40,696 bases of DNA. Origin: Butyricicoccus pullicaecorum (GTDB lineage: Bacteria > Bacillota > Clostridia > Oscillospirales > Butyricicoccaceae). The DNA is taken from positions 1 through 40,696 of the forward strand of contig JAGZIN010000023.1 in NCBI GenBank assembly GCA_018366195.1, read 5' to 3'. The notes beneath the pieces were generated by a model that did no database searches, was not told the DNA's origin, and saw nothing but the letters and a program-made list of their open reading frames with translations. The stretch's first letter is position 1. Each line of letters begins with the position of its first letter. Both the position numbers and the translations under genes were made by a program. Below, one piece after another: positions 23,847 to 29,872 of this stretch.

Positions 23847-24428
23847 TCAAATCGTATGATTTGGTTTTCCGCTCCAAAAACACCCAATCTGCCAAAGGGT
23901 GTCGCCCTCTTCTGTTTGTTCACCATGCATCGTAACAAAAACAGGGGAATCCGAATCTGGGAATTTGATTGCAAAGTCGATATCTACCCCCACATACACA
24001 GGTATCTCCTCACTCACACGACGGATTGTGTATGCTTCACGATTCAATAACCCGATGCTTGTCTTCAGTGCACTCTCCGGCGTCATCAGCGTTGCATAGC
24101 GTTCTTTGTCATGCTCTTTCCATTCCTGTATGAGCGCCTCGTCAATTTGAGGCGGCAGCATCTCAATCGCTTCTGATGCGGCATAGAGCATCACAAATTC
24201 CTGACGGCTCAGCACATCGTCGTTCATGCCATCTGCAACAACCTCACAAGTATCTGCAACCAGCGTCTCATGCTCCGTGACCAGATGTAATCTCTCTGTA
24301 TAGCGAAATTCTTCTCCGCCCGCATAAAGCTTATAAACGATAAGCACCCGATTGTTTGATTCTACTTCCACATTCCAGAATTTCACACTTGGACTGGAAC
24401 CCCAGCCGATTCTCCAAAACCAAGACAA
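23847..24428 (-). pseudogene. C-terminal remnant downstream of truncated blaR1, unknown domain
   Basis: An open frame of 193 codons with no credible start: the first possible initiator is a TTG with no ribosome binding site. The frame overlaps the M56-type fragment in another phase, as if a frameshift or deletion joined them. The sequence (RIGWGSSPSVKFWNVEVES, YKLYAGGEEFRYTERLHLV, EEIPVYVGVDIDFAIKF, LWQIGCFWSG) looks like a soluble extracytoplasmic domain. I do not recognise its family. It could be the C-terminal sensor part of a BlaR1-like protein or a separate small gene that lost its start. Confidence 0.5.
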
Positions 24429-24670
24429 ACCATACTCTGCTTGGCGGTGTAAACAATTCCTGTAAGCGTATTTTCATCGCTCTCTTGCCTCCTATCAACT
24501 GCGTGGTGAAAGTATATTGACGATGAACCAGCCGACCGGCTGCATGATTCAAAATACATTTCCCATATTGTCGTCTGCCCTCTGTGTCCAATCCCTGTAT
24601 GACAGCCTGATCGCACGCAATTTCCAAATTCTGTGCCCCCTGCCATGACAACAGCAGACGAAAATCTATC
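24331..24670 (-). pseudogene. Decapitated BlaR1/MecR1-type M56 peptidase fragment
   Basis: Immediately after the blaI stop the frame reads SWQGAQNLEIACDQAVIQGL...RRQYGKCILNHA...GGKRAMKIRLQELF. This matches the segment just after the zinc-binding part of BlaR1-type M56 metallopeptidases (family form ELACDEAVL...YG..L...F..KK.MK.RL). The preceding membrane helices and HExxH motif, normally about 200 residues, are absent, and there is no start codon. An ATG overlapping the blaI stop is followed within two codons by TAG, a relic of the usual blaI-blaR1 coupling. Downstream the frame drifts into unrelated sequence. BlaR1 signalling is therefore probably lost. Confidence 0.7.
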
Positions 24671-25048
24671 TCATTCCCTCCCCTGTTTCTCCAGAAAATC
24701 CCGCAGCTCCTCTAAATCTTCTTGATTCAAATCTCCTGTACCCGTCAATGCTGCAACCAAATTGCGCACCGAACCGTGATAAAATCGCTGCAAAAAGCTG
24801 ACACTTTCCTGTGAGCGATAGCAATTCTCATCAATCAGCGGCGTATATACATTCACTTTCCCTAATTTTTCACATTTCAAAAATTCTTTTTCACATAGCC
24901 GCGATAAAAATGTTAAAACAGATGTCTGCTTCCACTGCTCTTTGAGCTGAGCCGTAATCCAAGTAGAGAGAACCGGCGTTTCTGGCGCACGCCATACCAC
25001 CTGCATCACAACAAGCTCTGCATCTGGCAAACGTTTTATTTTTTGCAT
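24671..25048 (-). CDS. BlaI/MecI family transcriptional repressor
   Basis: Encodes a 125-residue winged-helix repressor. KRLPDAELVVMQVVWRAPETPVLSTWIT is the typical N-terminal helix set. KQTSVLTFLSRLCEKEFLKCEKLGKVNVYTPLI is the recognition helix and wing. The C-terminal dimerisation helix region (residues about 85-125) includes the FLQRFYHGSVRNLVAALTG found across the family. The start is the ATG at 25048, eight bases after AAGG (a GTG nine bases upstream is less likely). The promoter carries two TACA-N2-TGTA operators, indicating autoregulation. The partner protease blaR1 is truncated, so induction by proteolysis is doubtful. Confidence 0.9.
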   Translation of the reverse strand: MQKIKRLPDAELVVMQVVWRAPETPVLSTWITAQLKEQWKQTSVLTFLSRLCEKEFLKCEKLGKVNVYTPLIDENCYRSQESVSFLQRFYHGSVRNLVAALTGTGDLNQEDLEELRDFLEKQGRE

Positions 25049-25061
25049 CACACCCACCTTC

Positions 25062-25120
25062 TACATTTGTAAAATATTTTGATGTATCCTTATACTACAT
25101 CTGTAAAATTACTTTGTCAA
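25062..25120 (-). promoter_or_regulatory. blaI promoter with two BlaI-type operators
   Basis: TTGACA (25115-25120), a 17-bp spacer and TAGTAT (25092-25097). The palindrome TACAGATGTA (25096-25105) overlaps the -10 region. A second one, TACAAATGTA (25062-25071), lies just before the ribosome binding site. Both match the TACA-N2-TGTA core known for BlaI/MecI operators. Confidence 0.82.
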
Positions 25121-25215
25121 TCCGTTTGCATCAAATCAACGCATGATACTTCCTCTGCATTGCAGGATCTGCTCTATGTATCTCTCTGGTCATAGCAGAA
25201 GTTTTTCACAACACA

Positions 25216-25244
25216 TTGCTTTTATCACAGTATCCTGTTAAAAT
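25216..25244 (+). promoter_or_regulatory. Probable sigma-A promoter for the DUF1015 gene
   Basis: TTGCTT (25216-25221), a 17-bp spacer and TAAAAT (25239-25244). A short GTGCCC...GGACAC stem-loop near 25263-25285 lies in the leader. Confidence 0.55.
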
Positions 25245-25308
25245 GAAGATATCCGGTGGGAGTGCCCGTTGATGGACACCGCCGATTCCTAATATTGGAG
25301 GTTTTCTT

Positions 25309-26616
25309 ATGTACACACCAGTTCGTCTTCCGAAACTTCTCATGCCCAATGATAGCGTAGATTTATCCAAATGGTCTGTCATTGCATGTGACCAATATAC
25401 CTCTCAGCCCGATTACTGGCAAAAAGCAGATGAAATTGTTGGAAATGCGCCCTCTACCCTACGTTTGACACTTCCCGAAATCTTTCTGGAAGAGCCAGAT
25501 ATTGCAGAACGTACCAGAACCATTCAGCAAACCATGCTGCAATATCAGCAAGACGGTACCTTGACCGAATACGCCCCCGGCATCATGCTTGTAGAGCGTA
25601 CCACACAATCCGGTACCCGCCACGGTATTCTGCTGGCATTTGATTTGGAAGCTTATAACTATACAGAGAACTCTCAATCCTATATACGTCCCACAGAAAA
25701 AACAGTTGTAGAGCGGATTCCGCCTCGTCTTTCCATACGACAAGGCGCTTCTCTAGAGCTTCCTCATATCATGTTATTGATTGATGATCCTGCATGCCAT
25801 ATCATAGAACCTCTATTTGCTTTGAAGCCGCAGCTGAAACAGGTATATGATATTGATTTGATGATGGACGGCGGACACAGCAGCGGCTGGTTCTTACCCG
25901 AAGGCAGCGAAACCGCAGCACTGATAGAGCGCCTTCAAACATTGTCTGACCCTGAAAACTTTCACCAAAAATATGCACTGACCAAGGAATACCCCGTGCT
26001 TCCGTATGCTGTGGGAGATGGAAACCATTCCATGGCAACCGCAAAAGCAAACTGGGAGCGCATCAAGAGCACGCTCACACCCGAAGAACAGGAAAACCAC
26101 CCCGCACGCTTTGTTCTGGCAGAACTGGTGAACATTCATGATGAGAGCATACAAATCGAAGGAATTCATCGTGTTCTGTTCCACATTCATCCACGCGAGG
26201 TTTTTCAAGCTGCTGATACTTTTTTCCGTCTGCATGGCGGTATGGCTTATTGCGGAAGTCCTGACAATGCACCCAGCAGCAATGTGCAGACATTTCCCTG
26301 CTCATTTGATGGAGAAAGCGTGACGCTCTGTATTGTAGACTCTCCATGGGCACTGCCAGTTGCAACGCTTCAGAACTTCCTTGATGATTTCCTAGAAAAA
26401 AATCCAAAATCCTCAATTGATTATATCCATGGTGCAGATGTTGTCGCATCGCTGTCCAAAGAGCCACGCAACATGGGTTTTCTGCTTCCTGATTTGAAAA
26501 AGGAAGATTTATTCCGAGGTATCATTTTAGATGGGGTTCTTCCGCGCAAGACCTTTTCTATGGGGGAAGCACAGGAAAAGCGTTATTATATGGAAGCACG
26601 TCGTATTATACTTTAA
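25309..26616 (+). CDS. DUF1015 family protein (SerK-like serine kinase fold)
   Basis: Encodes 435 residues of the DUF1015/PF06245 family, related to the archaeal and staphylococcal free-serine kinases (SerK, SbnI) with a ParB-like fold. The N-terminal WSVIACDQYTSQPDYW, the central YAVGDGNHSMATAKANW with its conserved GDGNHS, and IHRVLFH are family features. GDGNHS is the usual nucleotide/substrate region. The ATG at 25309 has GGAGG upstream and a terminator follows. In Clostridia these genes often sit near serA/serC, but neither is here. Serine kinase activity is therefore an inference from fold only. Confidence 0.85.
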   Translation: MYTPVRLPKLLMPNDSVDLSKWSVIACDQYTSQPDYWQKADEIVGNAPSTLRLTLPEIFLEEPDIAERTRTIQQTMLQYQQDGTLTEYAPGIMLVERTTQSGTRHGILLAFDLEAYNYTENSQSYIRPTEKTVVERIPPRLSIRQGASLELPHIMLLIDDPACHIIEPLFALKPQLKQVYDIDLMMDGGHSSGWFLPEGSETAALIERLQTLSDPENFHQKYALTKEYPVLPYAVGDGNHSMATAKANWERIKSTLTPEEQENHPARFVLAELVNIHDESIQIEGIHRVLFHIHPREVFQAADTFFRLHGGMAYCGSPDNAPSSNVQTFPCSFDGESVTLCIVDSPWALPVATLQNFLDDFLEKNPKSSIDYIHGADVVASLSKEPRNMGFLLPDLKKEDLFRGIILDGVLPRKTFSMGEAQEKRYYMEARRIIL

Positions 26617-26624
26617 TCGACAAG

Positions 26625-26661
26625 AAAGGGATTGTACACAGGTATGTACAATCCCTTTTTT
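26625..26661 (+). terminator. Terminator after the DUF1015 gene
   Basis: AAAGGGATTGTACA pairs with TGTACAATCCCTTTTTT around a CAGGTA-type loop, immediately after the stop codon. Confidence 0.88.
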
Positions 26662-26685
26662 GCCAGAAACCATATTACTTCTCGA

Positions 26686-26718
26686 ATAAAAAACCACTGA
26701 TTCTAAAATCAGTGGTTT
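26686..26718 (-). terminator. Terminator after tRNA-Gln
   Basis: AAACCACTGATT (26691-26702) pairs with AATCAGTGGTTT (26707-26718). On the minus strand a TTTTTTATT tail follows. Confidence 0.82.
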
Positions 26719-26721
26719 TAG

Positions 26722-26795
26722 TGGCAGCCGGACAAGGATTCGAACCCAGACAAACAGAGTCAGAGTCTGTCGTGCTACCATTACACAATCCGGCT
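26722..26795 (-). tRNA. tRNA-Gln (anticodon CTG)
   Basis: The minus strand folds into a cloverleaf. The acceptor AGCCGGA pairs with TCCGGCT. The D-arm contains AATGGTAGCAC. The anticodon stem ACAGA/TCTGT encloses CTCTGAC with anticodon CTG. The T-arm has GGTTCGAATCC, the discriminator is G, and CCA is encoded (26722-26724). CTG reads CAG codons. It has its own promoter and terminator. Confidence 0.93.
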
Positions 26796-26825
26796 ATCAA
26801 TATATCATCTTTCAGTGACTATTAT

Positions 26826-26854
26826 AGTATAGCCAATCATACAACAAATGTCAA
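26826..26854 (-). promoter_or_regulatory. Sigma-A promoter for tRNA-Gln
   Basis: Perfect TTGACA (26849-26854), a 17-bp spacer and TATACT (26826-26831), about 30 bases before the tRNA. Confidence 0.85.
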
Positions 26855-26992
26855 GTCTTTTTTCAGATTTTTTCCTGTTTCACACGTTGTACAGATTTCA
26901 TTTCGTGGCAAAAGACTTGCATTTTCCCAAAAAACATGATATGGTATCAGCAGAACAGAAATACACCATATTTTTTGAAAGGAATCCTTGTA

Positions 26993-27322
26993 ATGTACGA
27001 AGAAATCCGAGAATCTATGGATTCAGACAACGCAGCAGAGACGGTTTCTGCCGAACCGGAAGTAGAAATCTCCACACTTCCAGAAAACCATGAAAGTAAT
27101 GGAAACACAGAAGATGCACCTGAAAGCTGCTATCTGCCACCTGAAGCACAGGAAAAGCGTCAGAAGTGGTCTGCTTTTGTAGAAGGACCCGCAGTTGATT
27201 TTTTCACGGGCTATAAACTGGAAAAAATGACAATAGATGACGGAAGCGGTAATAAGGCAAAATTCAGCCGGACAAAAGACGATGGAATCAAGGTAGAATA
27301 TACTTCGTCTGTGCTGCTGTAA
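26993..27322 (+). CDS. Small acidic hypothetical protein
   Basis: Encodes 109 residues. The first 55 are acidic and probably disordered (SMDSDNAAETVSAEPEVEIS, SNGNTEDAPES). The second half (KRQKWSAFVEGPAVDFFTGYKLEKMTIDDGSGNKAKFSRTKDDGIKVEYTSS) looks like a small folded beta-rich unit. The frame reaches further upstream (26936), but the ATG at 26993 has AAAGGA nine bases before it. A terminator follows. I do not recognise a family. The pattern of a variable acidic head with a conserved-looking tail suggests a cytosolic adaptor-type protein, but no function can be assigned. Confidence 0.62.
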   Translation: MYEEIRESMDSDNAAETVSAEPEVEISTLPENHESNGNTEDAPESCYLPPEAQEKRQKWSAFVEGPAVDFFTGYKLEKMTIDDGSGNKAKFSRTKDDGIKVEYTSSVLL

Positions 27323-27344
27323 AAATTTTATTTTCTCTGATTAT

Positions 27345-27377
27345 AAAAAAGAAGGCTGCTCATAAGCCTTCTTTTTT
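27345..27377. terminator. Bidirectional terminator after the acidic protein and YitT genes
   Basis: AAAAAAGAAGGCT (27345-27357) pairs with AGCCTTCTTTTTT (27365-27377), loop GCTCATA. T-runs on both strands serve the convergent genes. Confidence 0.87.
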
Positions 27378-27378
27378 C

Positions 27379-28239
27379 TTAAAAATGTTCTCCTTCAATA
27401 AATCCCTCTCCATATACCTCACTGGTTTCTGTAATCATGACAAAAGCATCTTTGTCTACTTCATGTGCCGCAGCACGCACCTTAAACGCCTGCGATTTAT
27501 TACATGCACACAAAAGAACATGGCGCTCCTGTTCTGTGTACGTTCCAATTGCTCGAATCAGCGTAGAACCTCGTCCACAAGCTCTGGAAATCTGCTGCGC
27601 GGTCAACTGGCCTTTGCTTGTGATAATAATGACCAACTTGCCAGCACCTACGCCATACATCACCTTATCAATGACAATTGAGGTGACTGCGGTTGCAATA
27701 ATACCATATAATACGGAATCAATGTTCCCAAACACTGGCCAACCCATCAAAATGATAACCAAATCAATAATCATGGTTGCTGCACCAAGCGACAAATGCG
27801 GGCGAATTACCTTAACCGAAACCGTTAAAAAATCTGTTCCTCCCGAAGAGGAACCGCGCATATAAAGAATTCCCAATCCAGCCCCTAAAAATACACCGGA
27901 ATACAATGCCGCAAGCAGCGGACTTCCCGAGTATGCCGGTGTCAATGGCAAAATAAAATCAACCCATACCGTGCAAAAAATCATAGAGCATAGGCTCTTT
28001 CGTAAAAAAGTTTTTCCAAGTAAATGATAGCTCAACAAAATCACGGGAATATTGAGTACAAGCGTCATAATACCAATCGGAAGCCCCCATATATGATACA
28101 GAATCAGCGCAAGACCCGATAAACCTCCTGGAGCAAAATTAGCCGTCTTCGCAAATGTATAAATTCCGAGCGCATACAAAAGACCTCCCGCAATATCGGC
28201 GAGTAAGTCAAGTATCCTTTCCTTTGTTTTATCATGCAT
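27379..28239 (-). CDS. YitT family membrane protein
   Basis: Encodes 286 residues. The N-terminal YitT membrane domain (about 10-200) has five to six hydrophobic spans, with the family's FAPGGLSGLALILYHIWGLPIG and RGSSSGGTDFL segments. A C-terminal DUF2179 cytosolic domain (about 205-286) contains the typical RGSTLIRAIGTYTEQERHVLLCACN and DAFVMITETSEVYGEGF. Function is unknown for the family. The TTG at 28245 is possible, but the ATG at 28239 is seven bases after AAGAAGG. It has its own promoter and is monocistronic. Confidence 0.9.
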   Translation of the reverse strand: MHDKTKERILDLLADIAGGLLYALGIYTFAKTANFAPGGLSGLALILYHIWGLPIGIMTLVLNIPVILLSYHLLGKTFLRKSLCSMIFCTVWVDFILPLTPAYSGSPLLAALYSGVFLGAGLGILYMRGSSSGGTDFLTVSVKVIRPHLSLGAATMIIDLVIILMGWPVFGNIDSVLYGIIATAVTSIVIDKVMYGVGAGKLVIIITSKGQLTAQQISRACGRGSTLIRAIGTYTEQERHVLLCACNKSQAFKVRAAAHEVDKDAFVMITETSEVYGEGFIEGEHF

Positions 28240-28271
28240 AAACAAACCTTCTTTTTGTGCTTATTCTCTTT

Positions 28272-28300
28272 ATCCTAACGGAAATCACATACATTGTCAA
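28272..28300 (-). promoter_or_regulatory. Sigma-A promoter for the YitT gene
   Basis: TTGACA (28295-28300), a 17-bp spacer and TAGGAT (28272-28277). Confidence 0.72.
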
Positions 28301-28332
28301 TCACTCTTACAGAAAACTATTTTTCAAAAGTC

Positions 28333-28361
28333 TTTACAAATGTATGTAGATTTGTTATAAT
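28333..28361 (+). promoter_or_regulatory. Sigma-A promoter for tRNA-Arg, overlapped by a BlaI-like palindrome
   Basis: TTTACA (28333-28338), a 17-bp spacer and a perfect TATAAT (28356-28361). TACAAATGTA (28335-28344) starts inside the -35 box and is identical to one of the operators before blaI. Confidence 0.82.
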
Positions 28362-28373
28362 AGCTAAAGAAAT

Positions 28374-28450
28374 GCGTCCGTAGTTCAATTGGATAGAGCG
28401 TCAGATTCCGGTTCTGAATGTTGGGGGTTCGAGTCCCTTCGGGCGTGCCA
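28374..28450 (+). tRNA. tRNA-Arg (anticodon CCG)
   Basis: The acceptor GCGTCCG pairs (with wobble) with CGGGCGT. The D-arm has GTTCAATTGGATAGAGC. The anticodon stem TCAGA/TCTGA encloses TTCCGGT with anticodon CCG. The T-arm is GGGGGTTCGAGTCCC, the discriminator is G, and CCA is encoded. It reads CGG codons. The type I-E CRISPR-Cas locus begins just beyond it. Confidence 0.94.
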
Positions 28451-28454
28451 CAAA

Positions 28455-28498
28455 AGAGACTTAGATTGCGAGAAATCGCCTTCTGAGTCTCTTTTTTT
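28455..28498 (+). terminator. Terminator after tRNA-Arg
   Basis: AGAGACTTAGA (28455-28465) pairs with TCTGAGTCTCT (28482-28492, one wobble), followed by TTTTTTT. From here to the cas2 stop (28499-28615) I see no gene and no cas2-side terminator. Confidence 0.8.
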
Positions 28499-28615
28499 GT
28501 TGCACAGATTTCCTAAGCGTACGCATACTCCAATGTGATACGTATACCATACTTCTCATACAATGATACCCAATGCACATCTTTTGATTCTTTATCGGCG
28601 CAAATCTCAGGAAAT

Positions 28616-28927
28616 TTACAGTAAGACAGCGTCTTCTGTTGCATTATCCGATATCTCAGACACAGTAATGAGCTGGATTCCTTCAAAATCTATCACTTTT
28701 CGTTTGGGATCGCCAAAAACTTTCATTTCAAAGCCCTGCTCATTCGGAGCCGAAAAAACCATGACAGAACCTGTAGCGGCATCGGTCTCACAAATTCGTT
28801 TCCATAACAGTTCGCGGATTCGAACATTGACGTTGCCAACAAATACACCGGGTTTTAGCTCCAAAAACCATCTGGTCAGCTCTCCGCGAACACTTTCAGG
28901 TGCACACTCCATAACAATCACTGTCAT
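28616..28927 (-). CDS. cas2: CRISPR-associated endonuclease Cas2, type I-E
   Basis: Encodes 103 residues of the Cas2e subfamily, the central dimer of the Cas1-Cas2 integrase that inserts new spacers. The N-terminus MTVIVMECAPESVRGELTRWFLELKPGVFVGNV and the following RIRELLWKRI are typical of I-E Cas2, distinct from the shorter Cas2 of other types. The ATG overlaps the cas1 stop (ATGA). It is the last gene of the minus-strand locus and has no obvious terminator before the convergent tRNA-Arg unit. Confidence 0.95.
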   Translation of the reverse strand: MTVIVMECAPESVRGELTRWFLELKPGVFVGNVNVRIRELLWKRICETDAATGSVMVFSAPNEQGFEMKVFGDPKRKVIDFEGIQLITVSEISDNATEDAVLL

Positions 28928-29853
28928 AATGGCTCATCTCCATAATTCTTACCGCCAGAGATCGCATCCTGCTCACTATCCCACAAAGAGCCAATCGCAG
29001 AACCATTCTCCGGTTCTGCTGCAGCCGGACTTTCTTGAAAAATCCATGCAAGATCCTGCGCAATTCGTGATAGAATACGCGCATTTGCGAAATAGGTTCG
29101 ACAGGCAAGACGCACTTGTTTCTTCTGATTGTCACCCTGATGCATTTTCCGAATTGCCTCAAACGCTGCTGGTATGGTCGTTTCAGCTTTATACAAATCC
29201 GCTACATCATATACAAAGGAAAGCTGTTTTCCGGTATGAATAAATCCGAGTCCAGGAGAATATCCCAGTGAAATAATTGCAGCATGGCAAAGTCCATATA
29301 ACAGAGCATTTGCTTCAGATAATGCCCGATTGACCGGATCAGCCTGATCCCATTCTTCGGTTTTATAGGAACGGTTTTTCCATCGAATACCGTTTGTTTT
29401 TGCCGCTAGTTCATAAGCTTTACGGACACGAATCCCTTCCATTCCGCGCAATTGCTGTAAAGTTAATCCATCCGTTTTCAAGTTATGAAATCGAATCTGA
29501 TACATTCTTTTTGCCACTTGCAGATGCCGTTCGGTATCCATACATGCTTTTGCTTGCATCAACAAATTTTTGGCACTTCTGGTTTCTCCTACACCCGCCG
29601 CATAGAAGCGTTCCGCATGTTCTCCGCACCAAATTGCCATACACCCATTTTCGCAGATTGTCCGGATTGCTGCATGGGTCACGCTGGTTCCAGGACCTAA
29701 TAACAGGCATGTCATTGCAGCGATTGGAATGGGCGTCCGTCCATTTTTCTGTATTGCGATCACTGCTGAATCATTCTGCTCAATGATTGCATGCTCTACA
29801 TACAAGTAACTAATGCTATCTTTTAATTTTGGTAATTCCTGTAGATTTTTCAT
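28924..29853 (-). CDS. cas1: CRISPR-associated integrase Cas1, type I-E
   Basis: Encodes a Cas1e of about 309 residues, the catalytic subunit of spacer integration. Metal-binding residues are visible: Glu in RGMEGIRV, His in LGFIHTGKQ and Asp in FVYDVADLY. These correspond to E. coli Glu141, His208 and Asp221. Two starts are possible. The ATG at 29865 touches the AAAGGAG ribosome binding site. The ATG at 29853 lies 12 bases past it and gives the typical MKNLQELPKL, so it is preferred. The gene is unusual in lying directly downstream of the array: the degenerate last repeat ends at the ribosome binding site. No promoter is visible. Confidence 0.95.
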   Translation of the reverse strand: MKNLQELPKLKDSISYLYVEHAIIEQNDSAVIAIQKNGRTPIPIAAMTCLLLGPGTSVTHAAIRTICENGCMAIWCGEHAERFYAAGVGETRSAKNLLMQAKACMDTERHLQVAKRMYQIRFHNLKTDGLTLQQLRGMEGIRVRKAYELAAKTNGIRWKNRSYKTEEWDQADPVNRALSEANALLYGLCHAAIISLGYSPGLGFIHTGKQLSFVYDVADLYKAETTIPAAFEAIRKMHQGDNQKKQVRLACRTYFANARILSRIAQDLAWIFQESPAAAEPENGSAIGSLWDSEQDAISGGKNYGDEPL

Positions 29854-29872
29854 TTTTCGAGTCATCTCCTTT

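Noticed and set aside
28374..28615. tRNA-Arg as an attachment site for a CRISPR-carrying island
   Set aside because: No partial copy of the tRNA 3' end was found near the cas3 or 5S side within the window, and no integrase gene is present.
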